Notes: generated from the sequence alone by a model not told the origin. Shown: positions 27,050 through 35,606, numbered from the stretch's first letter. The stretch is DNA of 64,000 nt from Micromonospora cabrerizensis (GCF_022230955.1 NZ_JAKKFI010000046.1:99054-163053), one strand, 5' to 3'. Numbers and translations: made by a program.

Positions 27050-27110
27050 CATCGACAGCCAGCGTGAGGTCGGGACGTTCGACGCCACCGACCGGAAGCA
27101 GAGGAACGAG

Positions 27111-27644
27111 ATGATCTCAGCGGATCCGTCCGAGCTGGATGACACCCGTCGGGAACCACTGGACCCCGACGCCTTCCGAGCCGCGATGGCGTCCTTCCCC
27201 ACCGGTGTCACGATCGTGACGACCCAGGGCCCCGAGGACACCCCGTACGGCTTCACCGCGAACTCGTTCTGTTCCGTTTCGCTGGAGCCGCCCATGATCC
27301 TCGTCTGCCTGTCCCGGACGGCCCGTTCGTTCCCGGTCTTCGAGGGTTGCAAGCAGTTCGCGGTCAGCATCCTGCAGGCACACCACACCGAGCTGGCCCG
27401 CCGCTTCGCCAGCAAGCGCGAGGACAAGTTCGCCCAGGGCCGGTTCGTCCGGACCACCAACGGGCTGACCGTGGTCGACGGCGCGGTGGCGGTGATCGAG
27501 TGCGACCTGCACCAGCAACACGACGCCGGCGACCACGTCATCCTGGTCGGTCTGGTGCACTCGGCGCGGATGGCGGAGAACCGGAGCCCGGCGCTCTACG
27601 TCGACCGCGCCTTCGGTGCGGTCGGCCCGGTGCCGCCCGGCTGA
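27111..27644 (+). CDS. Flavin reductase, ActVB-like partner of a two-component monooxygenase
   Basis: A 177-residue flavin:NAD(P)H reductase of the ActVB/HpaC class. The FMN-binding split barrel shows FRAAMASFPTGVTIVTTQ, GFTANSFCSVSLEPPMILVCL and the family end DHVILVGLV. It supplies FMNH2 by diffusion to a monooxygenase; the acyl-CoA-dehydrogenase-like hydroxylase encoded 3 kb away is the obvious partner, as ActVB serves ActVA-ORF5. ATG 27111 is preceded by AGAGGAACGAG. The gene is monocistronic, with a SARP-type promoter and a bidirectional terminator after it. Confidence 0.93.
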   Translation: MISADPSELDDTRREPLDPDAFRAAMASFPTGVTIVTTQGPEDTPYGFTANSFCSVSLEPPMILVCLSRTARSFPVFEGCKQFAVSILQAHHTELARRFASKREDKFAQGRFVRTTNGLTVVDGAVAVIECDLHQQHDAGDHVILVGLVHSARMAENRSPALYVDRAFGAVGPVPPG

Positions 27645-27692
27645 TCGGGCGGCACCGGCCGGCACCGGTCGCCCGAACACTCGCCACCGAAA

Positions 27693-27720
27693 GGGGGCCC
27701 GGCCCGCAGGCCCGGCCCCC
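27693..27720. terminator. Bidirectional hairpin between the flavin reductase and LLM genes
   Basis: GGGGGCCCGGCC (27693-27704) pairs with GGCCCGGCCCCC (27709-27720) with one mismatch and a CGCA loop, between convergent stops. Confidence 0.8.
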
Positions 27721-27735
27721 CTTCGTCGTGGGCTG

Positions 27736-28773
27736 TCAGTCCTCGCCCACGCCGGAGAGCCGCAGTGCCTGGGCGGCCAGCCGAAGCAGCGCCAGCCGAC
27801 CGTCGGTGTCGGTCGCCGCGGCCGACACCATCACCCCGAGCGTGGTCACCCCCGCCTCCGCGTACTCCCGCATCCGTGCGGCCACCCGGTCCACCGGACC
27901 GACCAGCGCCGTCGCGCAGACGAAGTCGAACGGCACCGCGGCGGCCGCCCCGGCGCGATCACCGCTACGGACCAGCTCGTGGACCTTCTCCACGGCACCG
28001 TCGAACCCCATCTGCCGGGCCAGCGAGACGTAGAAGTTCCGGTCCGGGTCGCCGATGCCGAGCAGGTACGCGTACTGCCCACGGACCAGGTCGACCGCCG
28101 CGGTGGTGTCGTCCATGATGGCCGTCGGCAGGCAGGGCATCGTCTCGAAGCCGTCCAGGGTGCGACCGACACGCGCCCGCCCGTCACGTAACTGCGCGAC
28201 CGCCCGGGCGGTCAGCTCGGGTGTGGTGAAGACACCGACCCACCCGTCGGCGATCTCACCGGCCAGCCGCAGATTGCGCGGACCGACCGCAGCGAGGTAG
28301 ATCGGCAGGTCCGCGCGCACCGGCTCGGTCAAAACGTGCAGCGGGGCGCTCCCGGCCCCGTCCCGGGGCAGGCGGAAGTGCCGCCCGTCGTACCGCACCG
28401 GCCCGCCGCGCAGCGCCGCGCGGACGATCTCCACGTACTCGCGGGTGCGTTGCAGAGGATGGTCGAACGGGACCCCGTACCACCCGTCGGAGACTTCCGG
28501 GTTGGACACCCCGAGGCCCAGCCGGAAACGGCCGCCGCTGATGGCGTCGAGGGTCGCGGCGGTCAGCGCCGCCAGGCCCGGCGTACGGGCGGGGATCTGC
28601 ATCACCCCCGACGCCAGCCCGATCCGCTCGGTGCGCCCCGCCACCAGGCCCAGCACGCTCGCGGCGTCGGAGCGGTACCCCTCGGGTGCGAGGGCGATCG
28701 TGTAGCCCAGTTCCTCGGCGGCCTGGGCGAGCACCGCCGCGTCCTGGTAGACCAGATTCACGGCCAGCTTCAT
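27736..28773 (-). CDS. LLM-class F420-dependent oxidoreductase
   Basis: A 345-residue TIM-barrel protein of the luciferase-like F420 branch. Typical elements are VYQDAAVLAQAAEELGY, GRTERIGLASGVMQIPARTP, TLDAISGGRFRLGLGVSNP, LPIYLAAVGPRNLRLAGEIADGW. Enzymes of this group use F420 or F420H2 for hydride transfer to enones, imines, alcohols or quinones. ATG 28773 has GGAGACG upstream; a longer open frame upstream only mirrors the SDR gene. It follows the SDR gene by 20 bp in the oxygenase-SDR operon. By context it is a tailoring step that uses the cofactor supplied by fgd, cofC and fbiC; the substrate is unknown. Confidence 0.9.
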   Translation of the reverse strand: MKLAVNLVYQDAAVLAQAAEELGYTIALAPEGYRSDAASVLGLVAGRTERIGLASGVMQIPARTPGLAALTAATLDAISGGRFRLGLGVSNPEVSDGWYGVPFDHPLQRTREYVEIVRAALRGGPVRYDGRHFRLPRDGAGSAPLHVLTEPVRADLPIYLAAVGPRNLRLAGEIADGWVGVFTTPELTARAVAQLRDGRARVGRTLDGFETMPCLPTAIMDDTTAAVDLVRGQYAYLLGIGDPDRNFYVSLARQMGFDGAVEKVHELVRSGDRAGAAAAVPFDFVCATALVGPVDRVAARMREYAEAGVTTLGVMVSAAATDTDGRLALLRLAAQALRLSGVGED

Positions 28774-28793
28774 CGGCGTCTCCTTACGGCGTC

Positions 28794-29522
28794 TCAGATG
28801 AGGTGGGCTCCGCCGTCCACCAGCACGACCTGCCCGGTCATGTAGGTCGCGGCGATAACGCCGGCGACCGCCTCGGCGACGTCCCCCGGGACACCGACGC
28901 GACGCAGCGGGGTGCTCTGCCGCACCTTCTCCGCGATCTCGGTGAAGGACGCCGTCCATGGCGTCTCGATCAGGCCCGGGGCGACGGCGTTCACCCGGAC
29001 CTGCGGTCCGGAGACGTTCGCCAACAGGCGGGTGAGGTGTTCCACGGCGGCCTTGCTGACCGCATACGGGATTGAACTGCCGGCGGGCCGGCTGCCGGCC
29101 ACCGACGAGATGTTGACGACGCACCCGGCACCAGAGGCGCTCAGGTGCGGCATCGCCGCCACCGTCGTCTGCCAGGTGCCGACGAGGTTGAGGTCGAGGA
29201 TCTCCCGCCAGACCTCCGGCGTCACCGCGGCCAGGTCCTGGTGCGGGATGAAGCGGGTCCGTCCCGCGTTGTTGACCAGAATGTCCAGCCGGCCGTACGT
29301 CTCGACCGCCGTCTCGATCAGGCGGGCGGCCTGGACCGGGTCGGCGACGTCGGCGGCGACGTACCGGGCCTCCGGCAGCGCGGCGGCGAGCTCCTCGCCC
29401 GCCTCCCGCGACCGGACCGAGTTGACCACCACCCGAATTCCCTCGGCGGCCAGCCGGCGGGCGACCGCCGCGCCGATGCCGGAGGACGACCCGGTCACCA
29501 CCGCGACACGCTTGTCTGTCAT
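28794..29522 (-). CDS. SDR-family NAD(P)-dependent oxidoreductase (FabG-like)
   Basis: A 242-residue classical short-chain dehydrogenase. It has the TGSSSGIG cofactor loop, NNAGRTRF, ISSVAGSRPAG with the catalytic Ser, YAVSK with the catalytic Tyr and Lys, and VNAVAPGLIETPW. It is distinct from the ActIII-like ketoreductase, lacking its GGLGNY end. It probably reduces or oxidises a side-chain carbonyl after ring formation. ATG 29522 has AAGGGAG upstream. It lies directly before the LLM gene, and joint action of the two on neighbouring positions is a reasonable guess. Confidence 0.92.
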   Translation of the reverse strand: MTDKRVAVVTGSSSGIGAAVARRLAAEGIRVVVNSVRSREAGEELAAALPEARYVAADVADPVQAARLIETAVETYGRLDILVNNAGRTRFIPHQDLAAVTPEVWREILDLNLVGTWQTTVAAMPHLSASGAGCVVNISSVAGSRPAGSSIPYAVSKAAVEHLTRLLANVSGPQVRVNAVAPGLIETPWTASFTEIAEKVRQSTPLRRVGVPGDVAEAVAGVIAATYMTGQVVLVDGGAHLI

Positions 29523-29609
29523 GTCGTGCTCCCTTCGCTATCCCTGACCGGCCGCGGCGCGGGCGCCGGATCACCACCGGCACCCGCGCCGCGGACCATC
29601 GCTGTGAGG

Positions 29610-30284
29610 TCAGCCGACGGTGGTGCTGCTGAACACCACCGGCGCGGCCGGGTTGCAGTCGAAGGGTCGCTGCACGCCCTCCAGGTCGGTGCGCACCCAG
29701 CTCCAGGACGGGTCGGTCAGGCTCGTGCCACCGGTGGCGGTCTGGGCCACCCCGCTCGGGCCGGACAGCAGGTAGACCGTGACGGTGGGCAGATCGAACG
29801 GCACGCTGGCAAGCAGCGGCCCGGCCACGGTCAGGGTCAGCGTCCGGGCCACGGAGTCGACCTTCACCTGCGGCGGGGTCGATCCGAGGTTGAGCCCACC
29901 GGAGAGCTGGTGCCAGAGGTACCAGGCGTTCGCCGGCAGCCGGTACTTGACCGTGACGTTGCGGACGTCCTGGTTGAACGTCGGGTCTGGCGTCCACTGC
30001 TGCGGGTCGAGGGTCACGCTGAACGGCCGGTACGCGCCGACCCGCTCCGGTGCGGTCGAGGTGAAGGTCAGAGCGAACGGCACGTTCGTCGAGCCGCCGG
30101 GGTAGGTGACGTAGCAGCTGTAGTTGACCGGAGTCGCGGTGGTGACGAGGGGCGTGGTCGTGGCCGTGCCCGTCGCACTCCGGCCGGTGGCGGCGCCCGC
30201 CGTGGCGGGCACCGCAAGTCCCACGACGGCGAGCGTCGCGGTGGCGAGCAGGCGACCGGTCCAGGTCATACCAGTGGTCATCAT
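29610..30284 (-). CDS. Small exported protein of unknown function under a SARP-type promoter
   Basis: A 224-residue protein with a Sec signal peptide (residues 1-32: MTWTGRLLATATLAVVG core, ATAGAA cleavage region). The mature part is beta-rich with two Cys (YSCYVTYPGG and RPFDCNPAAP) that could form one disulfide joining both ends. No enzyme motif is visible, and I recognise no family with confidence. ATG 30284 has AAAGGACG directly upstream. It stands between the ABM gene and the SDR gene and has its own 11-bp repeat array, so its expression is probably tied to polyketide production. It could bind, store or modify the product outside the cell; that is speculation. Confidence 0.75.
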   Translation of the reverse strand: MMTTGMTWTGRLLATATLAVVGLAVPATAGAATGRSATGTATTTPLVTTATPVNYSCYVTYPGGSTNVPFALTFTSTAPERVGAYRPFSVTLDPQQWTPDPTFNQDVRNVTVKYRLPANAWYLWHQLSGGLNLGSTPPQVKVDSVARTLTLTVAGPLLASVPFDLPTVTVYLLSGPSGVAQTATGGTSLTDPSWSWVRTDLEGVQRPFDCNPAAPVVFSSTTVG

Positions 30285-30359
30285 CGTCCTTTCCTAGTGG
30301 TGCCCCCGACGGGACCGGCGTGGTCCGTCGGGCGGCAGGTGAACCGTGCCAACCGCGGA

Positions 30360-30386
30360 TCGAGCCTCACTCGACACCGCATCCAC
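30360..30386 (-). promoter_or_regulatory. SARP-type repeat triplet before the exported-protein gene
   Basis: TCGAG (30360), TCGAC (30371) and TCCAC (30382) are exactly 11 bp apart. They lie 76 bp upstream of ATG 30284. On the minus strand a CACGGT hexamer follows the last unit by about 9 bp and could serve as -10. Confidence 0.7.
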
Positions 30387-30401
30387 ACTGGACTCTCGGG
30401 G

Positions 30402-30758
30402 TCAGGTCCGGTTGGTGACCTCGGCGGCGGGGATGCTGCGCCGCAGGGTGTAGGCGACCATCTCCGGCCCTTGCACCCCCGTCATGCCGGTCAGCGTCTG
30501 GCGCAGCGCCCCGGCGCGCGGGTTGCTCTTGAAGGACTCGCGGTACGCCTCCTCGCTGGTCCACTGGGCGTAGTTGACGAAGCGGGTGCCGTCGATGCTG
30601 AAGTGGTAGTTGGCCGAGATGAACCCGGGGCAGTGTCGGACCCATTCCTCGACGTCGCGGGCCAGCAGGTCGAGCAACTGGCGCTGGGTCTCGGGGCCGT
30701 CGGTACGCAGCGTGACGATGGCGATGAAGCCGGCCTCGGGCCGGTCGGTGTCGACCAT
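30402..30758 (-). CDS. Antibiotic biosynthesis monooxygenase (ABM) family protein
   Basis: A 118-residue cofactor-free ABM-fold (ferredoxin-like dimer) protein like ActVA-ORF6 and TcmH, which oxidise anthrone-type intermediates to quinones with O2. Landmarks are FIAIVTLRTDGPETQRQLLDLL, EWVRHCPGFISANYHFSIDGTR and VNYAQWTSEEAYRES with the conserved Asn and Trp. ATG 30758 has GAGGAGG 8 bp upstream. It is 29 bp after the flavin monooxygenase gene and cotranscribed with it. The pairing of both oxygenases recalls actinorhodin hydroxylation and quinone formation. Confidence 0.92.
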   Translation of the reverse strand: MVDTDRPEAGFIAIVTLRTDGPETQRQLLDLLARDVEEWVRHCPGFISANYHFSIDGTRFVNYAQWTSEEAYRESFKSNPRAGALRQTLTGMTGVQGPEMVAYTLRRSIPAAEVTNRT

Positions 30759-30787
30759 GGCGTCCCTCCTCGGACGGGTTTGCGGAA

Positions 30788-31921
30788 TCAGTCGCGGCGC
30801 AGGGTCTGTGCGGCGTACGCCGCAGCGGCGGGTTCGAACTGGAGCACGACATGGCTGGCGGCGGCGTTGACGTCACGCCAGGCCCGCTGGAGGCCGTTAC
30901 CGTCGGCCTGAGCCCGGGTGCCGGCGCCGCGGAAGAGTCGATCCACGGCCGAGACCAGCAGGTCGACGGCGAGCGCGCAGTCGCGGCTGTTGCGGGCTGT
31001 CTCCAGCGCGGTGACCGCGCCGCCATCGGCCACCGCGGCGACCCGGTCGAGCAGCAGCCGGGCGGCGTCGATCTCACCGGCGCTGCGGGCCAGGGTGCCG
31101 TCATACGTCGGGCCGCCGCTGATGCCGTTGGCCACGCTGGTCCGCAGTTTCTCGGCGATCCACGACGTCCAGAGCTTCAGGGCGCCCTCGGCCGCGCCCA
31201 GCACCGGCACCGCGAACGCCAGGCCGTTGGCGGCCTTGAGTGGCACCCGGTGGCAGGGCGCGTCCGCGTCGACGGCCCGCCCCCGTGCCACCGCCTCGCG
31301 GGTGAAGGACCGCTCGGCCGGCACGACGACGCCGTCCAGCACGAGGGTGTTGCTCCCCGTCGCCCGCATTCCCAGGTTGAACCACGTGTCCACAGTGGTG
31401 TACGCGGAGCGGGGCACGGCGAAGAACCGGGCCTCGGGCGATTCGTCGGTCTCCGCCATGGCACAGATTAGTGCCCACTCGGAATACTGCACCGCGCTGA
31501 CGAACGGCCACCGCCCGCTCAGCCGCCAACCCCCGGGCACCCTCCTGGCCTCGCCGAGTGGCATCAGAGCGCCGACGATCAGTGGATCCGGACCGTCCCG
31601 CCACAGCTCCTCCTGGCCGGGGGCGGGCAGGTAGGCCGCCATCCGGCCGAGACTCGCGGTCAGCGACGCGTACCAGGCGGTGGAGGCGCAGCTCTCGCCG
31701 ATCACCGCGACACCGCGGGTCACCTCGGTGAAGGTCCCCGCGTTGCCGCCCCACCGCGACGGTACGAAGTGACGGGCGAAGCCCGCCTCGATGACGGCCC
31801 GGACCACCTCGGGATGCAGTTGCCGATCGGCTTCCGCCTCGCCGGCACGCTTGCCGGCCAGATCGGCGACCTGGCCGGCAGCCTCCAGCAGACCGGTCTG
31901 GTTGGACATCTGTTCGCGCAC
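30788..31921 (-). CDS. Flavin-dependent monooxygenase, acyl-CoA dehydrogenase fold (ActVA-ORF5-like)
   Basis: A 377-residue group D flavin monooxygenase related to HsaA, HpaB-like enzymes and ActVA-ORF5. Visible elements are GFARHFVPSRWGGNAG, GESCASTAWYASL, GGWRLSGRWPFVSAVQYSEW and LGMRATGSNTLVLDGVVVP, the last typical of the ACAD fold. No CoA-dependent catalytic Glu is apparent. It uses FMNH2 from a separate reductase to hydroxylate phenolic rings. GTG 31921 is chosen because GAGGAGG lies 7 bp upstream; ATG 31909 lacks one. It leads an operon with the ABM gene and has an 11-bp repeat array upstream. Confidence 0.9.
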   Translation of the reverse strand: MREQMSNQTGLLEAAGQVADLAGKRAGEAEADRQLHPEVVRAVIEAGFARHFVPSRWGGNAGTFTEVTRGVAVIGESCASTAWYASLTASLGRMAAYLPAPGQEELWRDGPDPLIVGALMPLGEARRVPGGWRLSGRWPFVSAVQYSEWALICAMAETDESPEARFFAVPRSAYTTVDTWFNLGMRATGSNTLVLDGVVVPAERSFTREAVARGRAVDADAPCHRVPLKAANGLAFAVPVLGAAEGALKLWTSWIAEKLRTSVANGISGGPTYDGTLARSAGEIDAARLLLDRVAAVADGGAVTALETARNSRDCALAVDLLVSAVDRLFRGAGTRAQADGNGLQRAWRDVNAAASHVVLQFEPAAAAYAAQTLRRD

Positions 31922-31980
31922 CTCTGTGCCTCCTCGGGCCACGCACGGCTGTCATTGCCGGTCACGTTCTCAGGAGGTGC

Positions 31981-32007
31981 TCGAGAAGAACTCGACGTCA
32001 GCTCGGC
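31981..32007 (-). promoter_or_regulatory. SARP-type repeat triplet before the oxygenase operon
   Basis: TCGAG (31981), TCGAC (31992) and TCGGC (32003) are each 11 bp apart, 60-86 bp upstream of GTG 31921, in the space between the oxygenase operon and the SARP gene. Confidence 0.7.
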
Positions 32008-32034
32008 CCGAGGGCCGACGAGGTGCGTGCCAGG

Positions 32035-32859
32035 TCACGAGGCGACGCGGACGTGGGACCGGGCACCGAGCGGCCCACCGGGGCGCCGTCCGGGTGTGGG
32101 CAACTGCCCGACGTTGAGCAGCTCGAACTGCATCTGCTGGATCTCCGGCGTGGGCAGGACCCCGAGTTCCTCGTCGAGGATGCGCCGCAGGTCGTGGTAC
32201 GCCTGCAACGCCTCGGCCCGCCGACCGGAGCGGTTCAGTGCCGTGATGAGCTGGGCGTGGAACCACTCGTTGAGCGGGTACGCGCTGACCAACGCGCGCA
32301 GCTCCGGGATCAGCTCGCGGTAGCGCCCGAGCCGCTGCTCGGCCTCCATCCGCAGCTCGATGGCCCTGATCTTGAATTCTTCGAGGTGGGTGATCTGACC
32401 TCGCAGGACCGTGCCGGCGGTGACGTTCGCCAGCGCGGCACCGCCCCACAGGTCGATCGCCTCGCGCAGCACCCGGGACGCCTCCTCCAGCCGGCCCTCG
32501 TCGAGCAGGCTCCGTCCCTGCTTCGTGAGCCGGACGAAGACCGCTGCGTCGACCTCGTCCTCGGCGACGTCGATAAGGTAACCCGGCGGTCGGGTGACGA
32601 GCAGCGTGCGGCCCTGAGGCACCAACTCCTGCCGGGCGAAGATGCGGCGCGCGTGGTAGACGTACGTCTGCAGCGTGGTGACCGCGCTCCGAGGTGGGGC
32701 GTCCGCCCACAACTCCTCGACGAGCGAACTCACGCTGACGATTTCGTTGGGTCGGATGAGCAGCAGGGCCAGGACCTGGCACACCTTTGGCGTGCTCAAT
32801 GTGCAGGCCCTTCCGCTGTCCGCGACGATTTCCAGTGGACCGAGCAGCTTGAAACGCAC
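32035..32859 (-). CDS. SARP-family pathway activator
   Basis: A 274-residue small SARP like ActII-ORF4 and DnrI. The N-terminal OmpR-type winged helix covers residues 1-95 (LLGPLEIVADSGRACTLSTPK, SVSSLVEELWADAPPRSAVTTLQTYVYHARR), and the bacterial transcriptional activation domain covers about 100-250 (EEASRVLREAIDLWGGAALANV, YPLNEWFHAQLITALNRSGRRAEALQAYHDLRRIL). SARPs bind TCGAG heptamers at 11-bp spacing and recruit RNA polymerase. Eight such arrays lie in this window. No TTA codon was seen in the part checked. The gene has a long, AT-richer 5' region of about 480 bp, so it is probably itself regulated. Confidence 0.96.
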   Translation of the reverse strand: MRFKLLGPLEIVADSGRACTLSTPKVCQVLALLLIRPNEIVSVSSLVEELWADAPPRSAVTTLQTYVYHARRIFARQELVPQGRTLLVTRPPGYLIDVAEDEVDAAVFVRLTKQGRSLLDEGRLEEASRVLREAIDLWGGAALANVTAGTVLRGQITHLEEFKIRAIELRMEAEQRLGRYRELIPELRALVSAYPLNEWFHAQLITALNRSGRRAEALQAYHDLRRILDEELGVLPTPEIQQMQFELLNVGQLPTPGRRPGGPLGARSHVRVAS

Positions 32860-33338
32860 TGTTCCCCCCGTACTGACTGTTATTCACCGACGGTTCATGC
32901 CGGACACTGTCACGCCTGGGCCGGTCGCCAGGCGCACGACGTCGTGCCCCCCGAGAGCAGTTGTATCAACCGCTCCACACAATGACGACGGACTATCGGA
33001 CTATGGACATTCCGTTGGTCGCCGGACACGAATTGCAATCCAGGCCGAGCATACTCGGCCACCCACCTCAGGCGGGGACAGTGACCTGGGCCACTCTCGC
33101 GGCAAAGCCGCGATGAGCTGCGAAAATGCCTACCCAAAGGTCCATGTCCGTCGACGCGTCGCACTATCCGACAGAAGTCGCAAACGCTTTCGCCCAGAGC
33201 CAGGTGCCGCGTTATTCCTTGTGCGCGAGAATTCATCGATGCGAAACATTCCCCACCGCAGCAAAATCGCCATGCGCGGAATGCGGCGATGGCGGTGGAA
33301 ACGACAGCGCGTTCCCACCGCCAACCCGGTGCGTCTGA
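32860..33338. other. Non-coding leader region upstream of the SARP gene
   Basis: The 480 bp between the cyclase stop and the SARP start have lower GC than the surroundings and no convincing gene. I see no 11-bp TCGAG array here, so the SARP gene may answer to another regulator. Short ORFs on both strands lack ribosome binding sites and family resemblance. Confidence 0.5.
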
Positions 33339-34277
33339 TCAGGCCCAGCAGTCCGGGAGCGACCCCCCGTTGAAATCCACCATTTCCGCGAAAACGGATG
33401 AGATATCCAGTGGACGACCGATTTCTCCACCGCGAAGTTCGTCGTACGCCCGGTGGAGGTTACCCACCATCCGCTCGGCGTCGAGCAGGTCGGCGAACTC
33501 ACCCAGATCGCTGTCCCGGGCCACCTCGAGCGGAGTCAGCCCGGCGGCGAACCCGGCGGCCGCCACCTCCCCGATCCACCGCAGGTACGCCTCGGTTCGG
33601 TCGAACACCTCCGGCCCGGTGACCGGGCCGTGCCCGCATACCACCGTCACCGGATCGAGCCGGCGCAACCGCGCCACCGCCCGGAGCGCACCCTCGATCG
33701 ATCCCATCAGGTTGAACGGCGTACAGCCGGCCAGCACCACGTCACCCGCGAACAGCACCCGCTCCTCGGGCAGCCAGGCGACGACATCGTTCGTGGTGTG
33801 CGCCGGACCGACGTGGATGAGTTCCACCCGCCGGTCGCCCTGGTGCACGGTGACGGCGTCGCGGAACGTGAGCTGAGGCAGGACGACCCGGACGTCGCCC
33901 CACGCCACGTCCGGCCAGAGGCCGGTCAGGGCCATACCGGTCGCCGCCATCTCCGTCCGGGCCTGCTCATGGGCGACGATCGTCGCGGTGGGGCCGAAGG
34001 CGAAATTGCCGAACGTGTGGTCCCCGTGGTGGTGGGTGTTGACCAGGATGCGGCCAGGGCCAGCGCCGAGCCGGTCGACCGCTTCCCGCAGTCGCACCGC
34101 CCGCGCCTCGGTGGCCACCGTGTCCACCACCAGCACCCCGTCGCCACCCACCAGGATCCCCGCGTTGTTGAGACACCACCCGCCGTTGGGCTGGGTGAAG
34201 GCGTGGACGCCGTCGGCGACCTCCACCAGCCGGACCGTCGACGCTGGTGGGCGGGCCGTCCGGGAGGAGGCGCTCAC
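33339..34277 (-). CDS. Second/third-ring polyketide cyclase, ActIV-like metallo-beta-lactamase fold
   Basis: A 312-residue metallo-beta-lactamase-fold protein. The zinc motif is TCHHGDH-like, here NTHHHGDHTFGN, with further ligands in VCGHGPVTG and FAGDVVLAG. ActIV of the actinorhodin pathway has this fold and closes the second ring of the aromatised octaketide (thioesterase-cyclase). N-terminal VEVADGVHAFTQPNGGWCLNNAGIL fits that group better than generic lactonases. GTG 34277 overlaps the aromatase stop (GTGA), so the two cyclisation enzymes are coupled. It is the last gene of the PKS operon. Confidence 0.88.
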   Translation of the reverse strand: MSASSRTARPPASTVRLVEVADGVHAFTQPNGGWCLNNAGILVGGDGVLVVDTVATEARAVRLREAVDRLGAGPGRILVNTHHHGDHTFGNFAFGPTATIVAHEQARTEMAATGMALTGLWPDVAWGDVRVVLPQLTFRDAVTVHQGDRRVELIHVGPAHTTNDVVAWLPEERVLFAGDVVLAGCTPFNLMGSIEGALRAVARLRRLDPVTVVCGHGPVTGPEVFDRTEAYLRWIGEVAAAGFAAGLTPLEVARDSDLGEFADLLDAERMVGNLHRAYDELRGGEIGRPLDISSVFAEMVDFNGGSLPDCWA

Positions 34278-35248
34278 CGGGCGGAGGCCTCGGTCGTTCG
34301 CCCTGCCCTGCGGGCGGCGGCGAACTCGCCGGCCCGGGCAAGCGTGGCGCGGCTGTTGCCGCCCAGCGCCGACCGGACGTACGCCCTGGCGTCGGCCAGG
34401 CTGCTCCCGGCGCCGAGCGTCTCGGTCACCGCGCCCGGGTTCATCGCCACGGTGTGGCGGGCGGTCACGACGGCGTCGCCGGCCCGGTCGGTGAACGACC
34501 AGGTGCCACTGTGCCCGAGCAGCAACGTCGGAGGTACGAGCTGCTTGTAGGCGATCAGCTCCAGCGCCTGACACACCCGGACCGAGCGGGTGGTGTGCGT
34601 GGCCCCCTCCGCAGTGACCGTCTCCATCTCCAGGGTCTGGATGCCCGGCACCTCCTCGATCAGCGCGACGCGCCGCACGTGCGGCAACCGCTCCGCCCAG
34701 CGGTCCGCCCGATCGATGAACTCGTAGACGTCGGCCACAGCGCCCGGGATCTCGACGGTGTCCTCGAACGAGAACACCAGGTCCTCGAGCGGCTCGCCCA
34801 GTTCGGCGATGCGGGCCAGCGCCCCGAGCTCCGCGGGACTGTTGCGGTGCAGGGCCTCCCGGACCCAGGCGACCGCCGCGGGATCGTCGTCGACCGCGGT
34901 GAAGTGGTGCCGCAGCACCACCTCGGTCCGCTCGCCGGGCAGCGACCGGAACAGCCACTCACCGCCCATCGACGCCACCGGTGGCTGACTGCGTTCCTGC
35001 TCGAACCGGATCCGGCCAGCGTCGGGCTCCAGCACCCGGCGCGATGTCCATGTCTTCACCTCCCCGTTGACCAGCGCCCAGATCTGGAACCGCTCCTGGC
35101 GCCCCTGGTGGCCGAGGTGCTCGACGTGCACGGTCGGCCCGAACACCGCGGGCCAGCGACGGACGGCGGCCACCAGTTCGTAGACGAGGTCGGGAGGGCC
35201 GGGGACGACGGAGCTGTGCTCGGTGGTGTACGGCTTCGGACCGCTCAT
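34274..35248 (-). CDS. Didomain polyketide aromatase/cyclase (ActVII-like)
   Basis: A 324-residue protein of two SRPBCC (START-like helix-grip) domains, about residues 1-155 and 160-324. The halves begin similarly: HSSVVPGPPDLVYELVAAVRRWP and FEDTVEIPGAVADVYEFIDRADRWAERLP. Didomain enzymes aromatise the first ring of C9-reduced chains, in accord with the ActIII-like ketoreductase in the cluster. Landmarks include RRVLEPDAGRIRFEQE and VLRHHFTAVDDDP. It lies between the ACP gene (65 bp) and the cyclase gene (4-nt overlap). Monodomain aromatases of unreduced pathways are much shorter, so the assignment is firm. Confidence 0.94.
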   Translation of the reverse strand: MSGPKPYTTEHSSVVPGPPDLVYELVAAVRRWPAVFGPTVHVEHLGHQGRQERFQIWALVNGEVKTWTSRRVLEPDAGRIRFEQERSQPPVASMGGEWLFRSLPGERTEVVLRHHFTAVDDDPAAVAWVREALHRNSPAELGALARIAELGEPLEDLVFSFEDTVEIPGAVADVYEFIDRADRWAERLPHVRRVALIEEVPGIQTLEMETVTAEGATHTTRSVRVCQALELIAYKQLVPPTLLLGHSGTWSFTDRAGDAVVTARHTVAMNPGAVTETLGAGSSLADARAYVRSALGGNSRATLARAGEFAAARRAGRTTEASAR

Positions 35249-35314
35249 GGCTGGGCAACTCCCGTTCGATCGGTGGGGTGCGTGGGCCGGCCGCCGGCCG
35301 GCCCACGCGGCAGC

Positions 35315-35569
35315 TCAGACGCCGGCTGCGGCCTTGTTCACCGCGTCGAGCACGGCACCGGGCGTCGTCAACCCCAGGACCTCGTCGTCCGGGAGGCGCA
35401 CCCCGAACCGCTGCTCGATCCGCGCGGTCGTCTCCATCAGGGCGAGCGAGTCGTAGCCGAGTTCTTCGAAGGAGACATCGGCGATGTCGCCCGCTACGGC
35501 GGTCGAGTCGTCCTCGCCAGCGCACTCGACCAGAATCCGGCGCAGGTCGTCGAGGGTCATGACGGACAT
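35315..35569 (-). CDS. Type II PKS acyl carrier protein
   Basis: An 84-residue ACP. The phosphopantetheine serine lies in EELGYDSLALMET, and helix III-IV residues LPDDEVLGLTTPGAVLDAVNK are typical of aromatic PKS carriers. It holds the growing poly-beta-keto chain for KS-alpha/KS-beta. A longer frame starts at 35599, but ATG 35569 has GGAGAGAACC upstream and gives the normal ACP length. It follows the KS-beta gene by 37 bp. Confidence 0.96.
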   Translation of the reverse strand: MSVMTLDDLRRILVECAGEDDSTAVAGDIADVSFEELGYDSLALMETTARIEQRFGVRLPDDEVLGLTTPGAVLDAVNKAAAGV

Positions 35570-35606
35570 GGTTCTCTCCTCAAAGGTCACGTCGTGCACG
35601 TGCAGA

